From JANJUB01 sp040081075 (GTDB lineage Bacteria > Armatimonadota > Fimbriimonadia > Fimbriimonadales > Fimbriimonadaceae), in NCBI GenBank assembly GCA_040081075.1, contig JBEBHJ010000008.1:1-64000 (forward strand): a stretch of DNA of 64,000 bases, written 5' to 3'. Positions 25,384 to 35,098 of the stretch are shown one piece after another. The notes below the pieces were generated by a model. The model saw nothing but the letters and a program-made list of their open reading frames with translations, was not told the DNA's origin and searched no databases. A program made the translations under genes and the position numbers. The number at the start of each line of letters is the position of its first letter. The first letter of the stretch is position 1.

Positions 25384-28300
25384 TTAGTTAAAGAACCCAA
25401 CGCTTCGGGCCAATCTCAGGTCATCCGGTGAGCCTAGTTCATCCAGATCCTTGAGTGGCAGTTCCTTGTTGTTTCGATCTTCGACCGAAACCTTAAGGCA
25501 AAGCGATCTAAGCTCGTTTACAAGGATTTTGAACGACTCTGGGATTCCTGGCTCGCTCAGCGTTTCACCCTTAACGATGCTCTCGTAGGCTTTTACACGA
25601 CCTGTAACGTCATCCGACTTGATCGTGAGCAACTCTTGGAGGGTGTAGGCTGCGCCGTACGCTTCAAGTGCCCAGACTTCCATTTCTCCAAATCGCTGAC
25701 CACCGAACTGCGCCTTACCACCGAGCGGCTGCTGAGTGACCAAAGAGTACGGGCCGATGGACCGGGCGTGGATCTTTTCATCCGCAAGGTGCTCCAGCTT
25801 CAGCATGTAGATCGTTCCAACCGTGATTGGATTCGGCACATCTTCGCCCGTCAAACCGTCACGAAGTCTTGATTTCATTGACGTAGCGTCAAGTCCTGCT
25901 CGTCGGAAAGCGTTATGTTCAATCCTCTCCAGAATCGAAGCATAAACTTCCTTGTTCGCCTTAAATGGCTTGCCGTTTTCAAGCACTTCCTCGGGCTCCC
26001 ACGTTTCAAGATCAATCTCAAGCAAGTCTTCAACCTTCTTGGTAGAAGGCGCGGCTAAGATTCGCGATACTCGCTCAAGATTATCTTGGTCGAGCTCGTG
26101 CAATTTCGCGGTGATGTTCTCAAAGATTGTATCGGCGTGATCGGCCTTTCCAATCTTGATGTTCAGACCGAGTTCGCCGTTTACATAGGCACCGAGAACT
26201 TGTCGCTTCATGTGCTGCGAAAGGCGCTCCATCTCGTCCATTACCTCGTGCTCCGTTGCTCCTTCGAACGCCGGACAGACGTAGCGCACACCAAGGTGCT
26301 TGCCAACGTATCCGAGGTGAGTTTCGAGGATCTGACCGATGTTCATTCGGCTTGGAACGCCGAGCGGGTTCAAGACGATATCAACCGGAGTGCCATCCGC
26401 TAGGAACGGCATATCTTCCAGAGGAAGAATCTTCGAGATAACACCTTTGTTACCGTGTCGTCCCGCCATCTTATCGCCCACCATCAGCTTTCGCTTTTGG
26501 GCAATATAGACTTGGACGGTCATGTTTGTACCGGCGGGTAGTTCGTCTCCCGGGATTTGGATTAGCGGCTCTTCCGTGATATCGCAAATCAGGCGATCTC
26601 GCTTCTTAGATTCCTTGTAAACCTTGTTAATCGAAGGCGAAAGATATTTGTAGCGGCTGAAAACCTTGACATCGACAATCGTTCCCTTCTCACCGTGAGG
26701 CAATCGGAGCGAAACGTCACGAGTTTCCTCGGCTTTCTTACCAAAGATGGCGATAATCAGGCGCTCTTCAGCGGTCATTTCAACTTGACCCTTCGGAGCA
26801 ACCTTTCCGACCAAGATGTCCTCCGGTCGAACTTCCGCACCAATCCGAATAATTCCGTTCTCGTCCAGATCCTTTAAGGCCTCCTCGCCCACGTTCGGAA
26901 TGTCGCGCGTGATTTCTTCTGGTCCGAGCTTGGTGTCCACCGCTTCGCTTTCGTGGCGCTCGATATGGATGGACGTGTAAACATCATCCTTAACCATGCG
27001 CTCACTAATGAGAATAGCGTCCTCATAGTTGTATCCACCCCAAGGCATAAATGCAACGAGAACGTTTTGGCCAAGAGCCAGCCGTCCGTCATCACAGCAT
27101 GCACCGTCGGCGAGGGTGTCGTCCTTCAGAACGCGCTGTCCCGGGAACACAACCGGGCTGTGAGTGAAGCAAGTCGACTTGTTACTCTGCACCATGTGCA
27201 TCAGCTTATAGGTGTCAATGTCGCCTTCGTCGGTTTTGATCTTGATTTCAAGCGACGTAACAGTTTCAACGGTTCCGCTACGACGGGCAATCACGGCTGC
27301 GCCTGAGTCGACAGCCGCAACCCGCTCGTATCCGGTTCCAACGATCGGAGCGTCAGAACGCAAGCAAGGTACGCCTTGTCGTTGCATGTTGGCACCCATC
27401 AGAGCACGGTTTGCGTCGTCGTTCTCTAGGAACGGAATCAAGGCCGTTGCGACCGAAATAATCTGTACCGGCGAAACGTCCATGAGGTCGATTCGATCTC
27501 GTGCGACGGTTGGGTAGCTCGCGCCGCCAAGGTCACCTCCCGCACAGCGAACTTGGTGTTGCTCCACCATGATCATGCGATTTTCGTCGGTAACAGTGTC
27601 CGCCGGAGCAACCAGCAAGCCAGACTCTTCTTGAGCTGTCATGTAGATGATTTCCTCCGAAACCTGACCCTTGGTTACCTTGCGGTAAGGCGTCATGATA
27701 AAGCCATATTCGTCTACACGAGCGTGCGTCGTGAGCTGACTGATGAGACCGATGTTTGGGCCTTCTGGTGTTTCAATCGGACAGATACGACCGTAGTGAG
27801 ATCGGTGAACGTCTCGAACTTCAAGCTTGGCGCTGGTTCGTTGCAAACCACCGGGGCCGAGGCTGGATAAACGTCGCTTGTTCGTGATTTCCGAAAGCGG
27901 GTTCGTTTGGTCCATAAACGTCGAAAGCTGGTTTGAGGAGAAGAAGCTCTTGATGGACGCGCTGACTGGCTTGACGCTAAGAATGATGCCCGGTAGGAGA
28001 TTCTCCTGATCGGTCGAGGTCATTCGTTCTCGGGCGACCTTTTCCATTCGAACGAATCCCAGTCGCAACTGGCTTTGCAGTAGCTCACCAACTGAGCGTA
28101 CGCGCTTGTTTTTCAAGTCGTCAATGTCATCTCGTCGCGCCTCACTTCGCAGGTATGGCTCCATTTCCATGAGCACGCCGGCGAGATCCTCAGCGGTGAG
28201 GTTTCGAACCTTGATCGGAACATCAAACCCTACTTTCTGGTTGATGAATCTTCGACCGACCTTTCCGAGGTCGTAGCGTTTAACATCAAAGAAAAGACCG

Positions 28301-29391
28301 TAAACGAGTTGACGAGCGGCTTCTTCGTTGGCGGCTTCACCTGGTCGAAGACGCTTGTAAATGTCAAGAATCGCTTCTTTCCAGTTCGTCGTTGGGTCTT
28401 GTTCGAGGGTGGCGTCGGCTAGAGGAAGAACATCGAGAATCTCAATGGAGTCGAGCTCCATTGACTCAATCTTCTTCGCCGTCTCCTTTTCGATCTTCTC
28501 AAGTCGCTTGATGATGGCTTTATTGCCTTCCATCAAATCCTTTGTCAATCGCTTGCCAAGAACGTCTTCGGCCTTTGGAGTTTCAATCGTCATCGGCCGG
28601 CCGAACGTCAGAAGGAGCTCTTCATTGTTCGAGAGCATCATTTCAACTTGGAACTTCTTATTCAGCAGTTCTTCGGGCAATCCAACGAGCATTTCGCTCG
28701 TGAGGAATGTGCCGTTTTCCAGAATCACTTCGCCGTCTTCGTTCGCTACTGGCTCCGCGAGTTTGCGGTGAATACAGTTCTTGAGAGGCGCATGAACCAT
28801 CGCATGGCCCTTCTCAAAGGCACTAAGAGCCTTGATGAGTTGGGTAAGGGGGAGCTTCTTGGTTTGGCTGATTTGCGTTCGAACGACGAGGTTCGAATCA
28901 CTTTCAACTTCGAGCCAGGGGCCTTCGTTTGGAATGATCCGCGCCGAGACCAGAACTTGCATCGAAGCATCTACGCCTTCTTCAAAGTAAAGACCGGGCG
29001 ATCGACTGAGCTGGGAAACGATAACTCGCTCACGTCCATTAACGATGAATGTTCCCTTATCCGTCATGAGCGGCAAATCGCCCATATAAACTTCGGATTC
29101 AATCACTTCGCGCTCTTTTCCTCCGAAGCGAACGATCGCTTTGATCGGAGCTTCGTAGGTCATGTCGCGTTCGCGGCACTCTTGAATCGTGTACTTAGGC
29201 TCGCCCAGCGAGAAGCTGACGAGTTCAATATAGTTCGTTTGGGTGAAGTCCCAAATGGGGCTGAACGTAGTGAACAGCTCAGGGAGTCCTTCCTCTAAAA
29301 ACCAACGGTAGCTATTGTGCTGAAGCTCGATTAGGTTTGGAACTTCAAGGAAGCGGCTGATTTTTTTTGCTTGAGGCTGAATTACTCTCAT
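25384..29391 (-). CDS. rpoB: RNA polymerase beta subunit
   Basis: A full-length 1335-residue beta subunit. Landmarks are the N-terminal IELQHNSYRWFLEEGL, the fork/Rif region FFSSNQLSTFMDQTNPL followed by RICPIETPEGPNIGLI, the catalytic-side GDKMAGRHGNKGVISKI and the C-terminal PLGGKAQFGGQRFGEMEVWA. Within the Rif pocket the E. coli Q513 and H526 positions are Thr (~491) and Asn (~504), while D516 and S531 are kept. Unusually, rpoC does not follow; a terminator stands 18 bp after the stop. The rplKAJL genes do not precede it either; a terminator and a PEP-CTERM gene do. rpoB is thus transcribed alone. Confidence 0.98.
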   Translation of the reverse strand: MRVIQPQAKKISRFLEVPNLIELQHNSYRWFLEEGLPELFTTFSPIWDFTQTNYIELVSFSLGEPKYTIQECRERDMTYEAPIKAIVRFGGKEREVIESEVYMGDLPLMTDKGTFIVNGRERVIVSQLSRSPGLYFEEGVDASMQVLVSARIIPNEGPWLEVESDSNLVVRTQISQTKKLPLTQLIKALSAFEKGHAMVHAPLKNCIHRKLAEPVANEDGEVILENGTFLTSEMLVGLPEELLNKKFQVEMMLSNNEELLLTFGRPMTIETPKAEDVLGKRLTKDLMEGNKAIIKRLEKIEKETAKKIESMELDSIEILDVLPLADATLEQDPTTNWKEAILDIYKRLRPGEAANEEAARQLVYGLFFDVKRYDLGKVGRRFINQKVGFDVPIKVRNLTAEDLAGVLMEMEPYLRSEARRDDIDDLKNKRVRSVGELLQSQLRLGFVRMEKVARERMTSTDQENLLPGIILSVKPVSASIKSFFSSNQLSTFMDQTNPLSEITNKRRLSSLGPGGLQRTSAKLEVRDVHRSHYGRICPIETPEGPNIGLISQLTTHARVDEYGFIMTPYRKVTKGQVSEEIIYMTAQEESGLLVAPADTVTDENRMIMVEQHQVRCAGGDLGGASYPTVARDRIDLMDVSPVQIISVATALIPFLENDDANRALMGANMQRQGVPCLRSDAPIVGTGYERVAAVDSGAAVIARRSGTVETVTSLEIKIKTDEGDIDTYKLMHMVQSNKSTCFTHSPVVFPGQRVLKDDTLADGACCDDGRLALGQNVLVAFMPWGGYNYEDAILISERMVKDDVYTSIHIERHESEAVDTKLGPEEITRDIPNVGEEALKDLDENGIIRIGAEVRPEDILVGKVAPKGQVEMTAEERLIIAIFGKKAEETRDVSLRLPHGEKGTIVDVKVFSRYKYLSPSINKVYKESKKRDRLICDITEEPLIQIPGDELPAGTNMTVQVYIAQKRKLMVGDKMAGRHGNKGVISKILPLEDMPFLADGTPVDIVLNPLGVPSRMNIGQILETHLGYVGKHLGVRYVCPAFEGATEHEVMDEMERLSQHMKRQVLGAYVNGELGLNIKIGKADHADTIFENITAKLHELDQDNLERVSRILAAPSTKKVEDLLEIDLETWEPEEVLENGKPFKANKEVYASILERIEHNAFRRAGLDATSMKSRLRDGLTGEDVPNPITVGTIYMLKLEHLADEKIHARSIGPYSLVTQQPLGGKAQFGGQRFGEMEVWALEAYGAAYTLQELLTIKSDDVTGRVKAYESIVKGETLSEPGIPESFKILVNELRSLCLKVSVEDRNNKELPLKDLDELGSPDDLRLARSVGFFN

Positions 29392-29483
29392 AAATTCTTA
29401 ATATTCTCCGGGCGTGGGTTGGCGCAAGGGAACTTGGTGCGCGAAGGTGAATGTTACCCGATTTTGGCCAGGATCAAGGGGTT

Positions 29484-29518
29484 TTTACAAAAAAGAGGTG
29501 CCATGCGGCACCTCTTTT
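29484..29518 (-). terminator. Terminator of the first PEP-CTERM gene
   Basis: A 12-bp stem (AAAAGAGGTGCC with GGCACCTCTTTT) and a 4-nt loop are followed, on the minus strand, by a T-rich stretch. It isolates the PEP-CTERM gene from rpoB downstream. Confidence 0.85.
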
Positions 29519-29539
29519 AAGTTTAGGTTCGTCTGAACC

Positions 29540-30250
29540 CTATTTGCTGCGACGTCGTCGCAGAAGAGCAGCAACGCCAAGGCCAAGAGCAGCCATGGTT
29601 GCGGGCTCTGGAACAGCATCGCCATGGATGATGAACCCCATGTCAGCTCCACCGACTGTACCGTTAACCACGGGAGCGAATGCCCCATTGGCAATGGACT
29701 GCTGAGCATTCTTACCATAGACAGCCAGGCTTGTTGGCAAAGGAGGGCTGAAGTTACCGCTATCGGCAAAGCTCAGGAAGTGAGTCCCCGCTCCAAGCAA
29801 CATGCTGACTGGAATGAACACACGTTGAATTTGGCGAAGGCCACCAGTTGAACCAGTATCACCAGCATTGACTCTGTAAATGCCTGTCATCGTTGTGACA
29901 ATTCCCGTACCTACGGTCAAGCCGCTTGCAATTGTAGGAGCAGCATCAATCTTGTAGCTGGCAGCGGTTACAGTTGGAGCTGTTGCACCAGTTACGTAGC
30001 TAAATACTGAAATGCCGGTAACGTTAAAGCCACCTGCTCCGACGGTGAAATCATCAGCCATAACGTTGTTTGACCCAAGCTGAACCCCATAGCCAAATGT
30101 TCCCTCGCCCGCTTCGAGCATCGAGAGGTTAGCTCCAGCGATGGCACCGGTACCGCCGCCAGGCATGTTGACGAATTGAGCATGGTCGATGTCCGCAAAA
30201 GCTACGGCACTGCCCACCACGAGCATTGAAGTGATAAGAATTTTTTTCAT
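29540..30250 (-). CDS. PEP-CTERM sorting-domain protein 1
   Basis: An exported protein of about 236 residues. A signal peptide (KKILITSMLVVGSAVAFA) is followed by a beta-rich domain and the C-terminal sorting signal: PEPATMAALGLGVAALL, then an Arg-rich RRRRSK end. The start is the ATG at 30250 with a GGAGG box 4 nt before it, not the longer frame. PEP-CTERM proteins are handled by an exosortase (EpsH type) and usually end up in exopolysaccharide or the outer surface. No exosortase is in the window. The last 23 residues are identical to those of the neighbouring gene at 30474-31187. Confidence 0.88.
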   Translation of the reverse strand: MKKILITSMLVVGSAVAFADIDHAQFVNMPGGGTGAIAGANLSMLEAGEGTFGYGVQLGSNNVMADDFTVGAGGFNVTGISVFSYVTGATAPTVTAASYKIDAAPTIASGLTVGTGIVTTMTGIYRVNAGDTGSTGGLRQIQRVFIPVSMLLGAGTHFLSFADSGNFSPPLPTSLAVYGKNAQQSIANGAFAPVVNGTVGGADMGFIIHGDAVPEPATMAALGLGVAALLRRRRSK

Positions 30251-30420
30251 AGATCCTCCATAGGATAGCTGCACCCAACTTGGGCCAGCGTCTCAAATTA
30301 TATCAGCTTTGCCCTAAATGTCAAAGCCCATACACCAAAACTAGTATTAATGCTTGGGGCAATCGGCAGTTACCCGATTTGATCAAGGTAGATTTTCGAC
30401 CAAACCCAATACAGCCTAAT

Positions 30421-30453
30421 CCAAAGAAACAGGGGCGCCGCGGCGCCCCTGTT
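30421..30453 (-). terminator. Terminator of the second PEP-CTERM gene
   Basis: A perfect 26-bp palindrome (13-bp half AACAGGGGCGCCG) is followed on the minus strand by CTTTGG. The T-tail is short, but position and stability fit a terminator 20 bp after the stop. Confidence 0.75.
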
Positions 30454-30473
30454 AACAAGAAGTAAGGCGATCC

Positions 30474-31187
30474 TTACTTGCTTCGTCGTCGTCGCAGAAG
30501 AGCAGCAACGCCGAGTCCGAGAGCAGCCATGGTTGCAGGCTCTGGAACGGCAGCACCGTTAATGCCCATACCTAGCTGACGATCGGTAGTTGCAAACTGA
30601 GTAGCCAATGTGCCCCAGTTCGAACCATTGGCCAAACCAAAGCCGCTACCCGGGTTTCGGACGTAGCTGTCGGCACCCTGGTTATTGGCAACCTGAGCAA
30701 ACGCTTGACCGAAAGTTGCGAAATCAGCGATGCCAGTTGCGGTAATGAGGTAAGTGCCTGGGCCAACGTTGATGCCAGCAGCATTTGTTTCAAAGTTGAA
30801 GAGGTTGCCAGAAACGTTGTTGATCACCGCAGTCTGAATGCCATCGTAAACGATATCTGAACCAGAGCTGGGGCCACCAGGAGTGTGTTGGCCAGAAGGG
30901 CCGCTTGTGAATCGAGAGATTGTCAAGCGAGAAGAGGCAACTCCGCCCGAAATCCAGGCGCCTTGGTCAAGCATACGCTGCTGAACGTTGCTTAGGACAA
31001 CCGCTGAGCTAAACGTGACGACGTTGCCCGTTCCAGTTGAAAAGGCTGCGAAGTCTGGAAACTCTTGGTTGACCCATCCATTTCCAGCATCGTTAGCCTG
31101 TTCCAAATACAGATTGCCAGTAAGTTGGGCACTTGCGGCACCACTAATTGCCGCAACGAGTGCGACGAGAATAAATTTATTTTTCAC
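30474..31187 (-). CDS. PEP-CTERM sorting-domain protein 2
   Basis: A 237-residue exported protein from a GTG start. The signal peptide (KFILVALVAAISGAASAQ) precedes a beta-rich domain with an Asn/Gly-rich middle, and the same PEPATMAALGLGVAALL plus RRRRSK sorting tail as the preceding gene. The bodies of the two proteins show little similarity, so only the tail is shared. GGAGG lies 12 nt before the GTG, somewhat far. Each gene has its own terminator, so they are separately transcribed. Confidence 0.87.
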   Translation of the reverse strand: MKNKFILVALVAAISGAASAQLTGNLYLEQANDAGNGWVNQEFPDFAAFSTGTGNVVTFSSAVVLSNVQQRMLDQGAWISGGVASSRLTISRFTSGPSGQHTPGGPSSGSDIVYDGIQTAVINNVSGNLFNFETNAAGINVGPGTYLITATGIADFATFGQAFAQVANNQGADSYVRNPGSGFGLANGSNWGTLATQFATTDRQLGMGINGAAVPEPATMAALGLGVAALLRRRRSK

Positions 31188-31362
31188 TTTTTGTCATTCC
31201 TCCGAAGGATAAGGCACGACTGGGTCGAGCCAAACTAATAATACATCAAGCAATGAGCCATTACAATCGATGAAGTCGAGGCGTGCGACTATTTTGATAA
31301 AACCTAGCAAATTTGCGCTGATTTTTTTGGGTGATTGGCATTTTGCTGTAAGCTTAACAGCG

Positions 31363-32274
31363 ATGCGGCGTGTTGTTTCGGTTAGCCTTGGTTCGAGTAA
31401 GCGAAATAAGACTCACGATGTGGAAATCCTGGGTGAGGCGTTCAAGATTGAGCGGATCGGGACGGATGGCGACTTAGAGAAATTCGCCCAGATGTTCAGC
31501 GCCTTGGACGGAAAAGTCGATTGTCTGGGAGTGGGCGGGGCGGATATTTTTGTGGTTGTTGGCAAGCGCCGCTACGCCTTTCGGCAGATTCAAAAGCTAA
31601 TCGCCGGAGCAAAAACTACGCCAGTGGTAGACGGTAGTGGATTGAAACACACCCTCGAACGCGAGACCATTAGGACGCTGCAACGGGATGGTACCGTTGA
31701 CTTTGCTCAGGAGAAGGTTTTGCTTGTGAGCGCGGTCGATCGCTTCGGGATGGCCGAAGCTTTGATTGAGGCGGGTGCGAAAACTACCTACGGCGATTTC
31801 CTGTTTGGTCTCGGCCTGCCGATCCCGTTGCGATCCTATCGAACCGTAGAAATCTTCGGTCGCCTGGTTCTGCCGGTTATCACAAAGCTACCCTTTAAGT
31901 GGTTTTATCCAACTGGAGAAAAGCAAGATTCCCGCACTCCAAAGTTTCCCAAAGTGTTTGCAGAGGCGACCCTGATCTGTGGGGATTGGCATTACATCAA
32001 GCGATACGCCCCGGATCGGCTGGAAGGCAAGACAATCTTGACCCAAACCCTCAGACAGGCCGACTTTGACTGGCTTCGCACGACCGGAGCACGACGAGCA
32101 ATTACTACCACGCCCGTAATGGGCGGCGAGACCTTCGCTACGAATGTGATGGAGGGCGTCATCGTAGCCCTAAACCAAAAACCGCCATCCCAACTCACGG
32201 AATCAGACTACCTAGAAACTCTGAAACGGCTAGATTGGAAGCCGAACGTGATTGAACTCCGCGCCGCCGCCTAG
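31363..32274 (+). CDS. Quinate 5-dehydrogenase-like protein
   Basis: A soluble protein of about 303 residues. I start at the ATG giving RRVVSVSLGSSKRNKTHDV, the conserved beginning of a family that databases often label quinate 5-dehydrogenase. IERIGTDGDLEKF and TPVVDGSGLKHTLER are further family-like blocks. VLLVSAVDRFGMAEAL resembles a nucleotide-binding strand-loop-helix. The label is from memory of the family, whose biochemical role is not secure. It is a single-gene unit, convergent with the next gene. Confidence 0.6.
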   Translation: MRRVVSVSLGSSKRNKTHDVEILGEAFKIERIGTDGDLEKFAQMFSALDGKVDCLGVGGADIFVVVGKRRYAFRQIQKLIAGAKTTPVVDGSGLKHTLERETIRTLQRDGTVDFAQEKVLLVSAVDRFGMAEALIEAGAKTTYGDFLFGLGLPIPLRSYRTVEIFGRLVLPVITKLPFKWFYPTGEKQDSRTPKFPKVFAEATLICGDWHYIKRYAPDRLEGKTILTQTLRQADFDWLRTTGARRAITTTPVMGGETFATNVMEGVIVALNQKPPSQLTESDYLETLKRLDWKPNVIELRAAA

Positions 32275-32311
32275 GTTTCAAAAGGAACATTGGGGCCGAC
32301 TTCGATGTGCA

Positions 32312-33016
32312 CTAGGGGTTCCATCTCATATTCGAATCAAAACCCGGTTGCCAAAACGCTGCTCTTGTATCCGCCATGCCATATTGAGCTCCGCCGCCGT
32401 GATGTGCATCGAGATCCTTGAAGGAGCCGTGCGCATTAGCAACACTTGCTTGCATTTCAAAAAGCACAACAGTCGAACTTGGATCATCCAGTTCGACTGT
32501 GTTCCTACTCGATAGCGCATCGTTCATTGCGTAGGAATAAGGAGAACGCGACATGAAGCAGCGGAACTCGCCCGCGCCGTACGGCTTTGAAGCCGTTAGC
32601 CACCGATCCGAAGGCGGGTAGTGCTCGTTAAACTCGGAAGAATAAACAGCAAGAGATGTGACAAGTTTCCTCATGTTGCTCTTGGTTTGCGTGAGCCCCT
32701 GGGCAACTCGGTTGCTCACCCAAACCGGAATGATGAATAAGCCAACAAACGCCGCGATCATCAACACGGCCCCCATCATCACCCCCCGCTCGTTTCGGAT
32801 TTGCCGATTGGTGGGCGAAAAGGGTTCCACCGGAGAGGGCGTGGACATTCGCACATAGGATATCGCTAATAACACTCCAAGCGTAACCAACCCAAACCCG
32901 GTTGTGATCTGGCGCGAGTTCGTGGTCTTCACCGTCAGAAGGAATCCAAATGCAACCAGGCAGACCCCTAGGATGCCGAGTAACAAGACCAAAATTGCGC
33001 GCATTAGCTCCCGCAC
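32312..33016 (-). CDS. Membrane-anchored protein with pseudopilin-like C-terminal domain
   Basis: A 234-residue protein with three hydrophobic segments (about 7-28, 38-55 and 78-99). A soluble domain follows that resembles the globular part of H-X9-DG pseudopilins: LVTSLAVYSSEFNEHYPPSDRW, a YSYAMNDALSS segment, DPSSTVVLFE and a His/Gly-rich HHGGGAQYG near residue 208. It lacks a prepilin peptidase site, so the pilin-like domain appears to have been transplanted onto a membrane protein. The role is unknown. Confidence 0.6.
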   Translation of the reverse strand: MRELMRAILVLLLGILGVCLVAFGFLLTVKTTNSRQITTGFGLVTLGVLLAISYVRMSTPSPVEPFSPTNRQIRNERGVMMGAVLMIAAFVGLFIIPVWVSNRVAQGLTQTKSNMRKLVTSLAVYSSEFNEHYPPSDRWLTASKPYGAGEFRCFMSRSPYSYAMNDALSSRNTVELDDPSSTVVLFEMQASVANAHGSFKDLDAHHGGGAQYGMADTRAAFWQPGFDSNMRWNP

Positions 33017-33076
33017 ACTTTCAGTTTACGTCGCCGGAGCCACATCAGTTCATGGCGGTAGACTCAAAATTAACCG

Positions 33077-35092
33077 ATGTCTGATCATCTCACCCTCGAT
33101 ACCTTGCTCGAAGAGCATCGCCATTTCCCGCCCTCGGCTGAGTTCGTGGATCAAGCCAACTTTAGCGATCCAGAGATATACGAGCGCGCCCTTAGGGATC
33201 CGGTGAGCTACTGGTCGGATTGGGCGAAGACGTTGGATTGGTTCGAGCCGTGGCACACCGCCCACGAGTGGAATTGCCCCGATGCTAAATGGTTCGTTGG
33301 CGGCAAGATCAACGCATGTTACAACTGTGTTGATCGCCATGCTTCGGGCGATCGGGCCAACAAGACGGCGATTCTCTGGGAAGGCGAACCGGGCGACGTT
33401 CGGTCGCTCACCTATCGGGAACTGAAAGATGAGGTCAGCCGCTTGGCCAACGCTCTCAAGAGCCTTGGAGTTCAAAAGGGAGACCGCGTGTGCATCTACA
33501 TGCCAATGGTCCCCGAACTCGCCATGGCGATGTTGGCGTGCGCTCGGATTGGTGCGATTCACAGCGTGGTTTTTGGGGGGTTCTCCGCCGAATCCCTGTT
33601 TGATCGGGTGAACGACGCATCAGCCAAAGTGATTCTAACCGCCGACGGCGGGTGGCGTCGTGGGTCGATCGTGCCGTTGCTGAAGATCACCGAGGACGCG
33701 CTTGCGTTAGGTTGCCCAACCGTTGAGCACGTGGTGGTGTTGGGACGGATCGATTCTCAACCCCAAATACCGTCTACGGATTTGAGATTTCATACCTGGG
33801 ATGAGCTCGTGCAAGACCAATCAACAGACTGCCCCTGCGAGCCTATGGACAGCGAAGACTTGCTGTACATCCTCTATACCAGTGGCTCCACCGGCAAACC
33901 CAAAGGAATCGTCCATTCAACCGGCGGTTACCTTACAGGGGTCGCGGCCACCGCAAAAATGGTTTTCGATCTCAAAGAAAACGATATCTACTGGTGCACA
34001 GCCGATTGTGGGTGGGTGACTGGTCACAGCTACATCGTGTACGGTCCGCTCGCAAACGGCGCATCCGTAGTGATGTACGAAGGCGCTCCGGATACCCCGG
34101 AAAAAGATCGATTCTGGCGGATCATCGAACGCCATAAGGTGACCATTCTCTATACCGCTCCTACCGCGATCCGAACGTTTATGAAGTGGGGAACCGAGTA
34201 CCCTTCAGGTTGTGATTTGAGCTCATTAAGGCTTCTCGGATCGGTGGGTGAACCAATCAACCCCGAAGCCTGGATGTGGTACCACGAGCACATAGGTGGC
34301 GGCCGCTGCCCGATTGTGGATACCTGGTGGCAAACCGAGACCGGTGCAATCATGATCTCGCCCTTACCTGGCATCACGTCAACCAAACCGGGGTCCGCCA
34401 CTCAGCCGCTCCCCGGAATCCATGCTTGCGTCTTTGATGAAAGCGGCAAGGATATCACGCCGGTTCAAGGGGCTTTGAGTTACTATGACCCTCACCCCGT
34501 GACCCGCTCTACCCCTGAAGGGCGAGGGGGGATTTTGGCCATTGCCAACACATGGCCCAGCATGACCCGCGGCATCTGGGGTGATCCTCAGCGCTATCGA
34601 GATGTTTACTGGAGTCGCTTTCCTGGGATTTACTTTCCGGGCGACGGTTGCAAAGTAGATGAGGATGGCTGCTTCTGGTTGCTTGGCCGCGTTGACGATA
34701 TCATGTTGGTGGCGGGACACAACATTTCCACAATGGAAGTCGAGTCAGCCCTGGTGGATCATCCTTCCGTCGCCGAAGCCGCCGTCATTGGCAAAACGCA
34801 TGATGTTAAGGGGCAAGCGATCTGCGCCTTCGTTATCGTCAAGGCCGAGCATCAGTCCGCCGATTACACCTCATTAATTGCAGATCTGAAGGCCCACGTG
34901 GCCAAGAAAATCGGCGCCGTCGCCCGGCCCGACGACATCATCATCACCGCCGATGTCCCCAAAACCCGCTCGGGCAAAATCATGAGAAGGTTGCTTCGCG
35001 ACGTGGCCGAAGGAAGAGCCCTCGGCGACACCACCACCCTCGCCGACCCCGCCGTCGTGGCGAGTTTGAAGAACAAATACGACGAAGGATAG
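33077..35092 (+). CDS. acs: Acetyl-CoA synthetase (AMP-forming)
   Basis: A 671-residue acetate-CoA ligase that activates acetate through acetyl-AMP. The P-loop-like YTSGSTGKPKGIVHSTGGYL lies near residue 268, DTWWQTETGAIMISP near 415, and the catalytic lysine in TRSGKIMRRLLRD near 633, the usual site of regulatory acetylation. Length and order match Acs proper rather than shorter acyl-CoA ligases. It is a single-gene unit ending 6 bp from the convergent GH29 gene. Confidence 0.95.
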   Translation: MSDHLTLDTLLEEHRHFPPSAEFVDQANFSDPEIYERALRDPVSYWSDWAKTLDWFEPWHTAHEWNCPDAKWFVGGKINACYNCVDRHASGDRANKTAILWEGEPGDVRSLTYRELKDEVSRLANALKSLGVQKGDRVCIYMPMVPELAMAMLACARIGAIHSVVFGGFSAESLFDRVNDASAKVILTADGGWRRGSIVPLLKITEDALALGCPTVEHVVVLGRIDSQPQIPSTDLRFHTWDELVQDQSTDCPCEPMDSEDLLYILYTSGSTGKPKGIVHSTGGYLTGVAATAKMVFDLKENDIYWCTADCGWVTGHSYIVYGPLANGASVVMYEGAPDTPEKDRFWRIIERHKVTILYTAPTAIRTFMKWGTEYPSGCDLSSLRLLGSVGEPINPEAWMWYHEHIGGGRCPIVDTWWQTETGAIMISPLPGITSTKPGSATQPLPGIHACVFDESGKDITPVQGALSYYDPHPVTRSTPEGRGGILAIANTWPSMTRGIWGDPQRYRDVYWSRFPGIYFPGDGCKVDEDGCFWLLGRVDDIMLVAGHNISTMEVESALVDHPSVAEAAVIGKTHDVKGQAICAFVIVKAEHQSADYTSLIADLKAHVAKKIGAVARPDDIIITADVPKTRSGKIMRRLLRDVAEGRALGDTTTLADPAVVASLKNKYDEG

Positions 35093-35098
35093 GGGCTC

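Noticed and set aside
28648..29298. 216-codon open frame on the plus strand
   Set aside because: Antisense to the conserved N-terminal part of rpoB.
29400..29480. Strong promoter for rpoB
   Set aside because: On the minus strand TTGATC and TAACAT are only 15 bp apart, too close for a confident housekeeping promoter, so it was not annotated.
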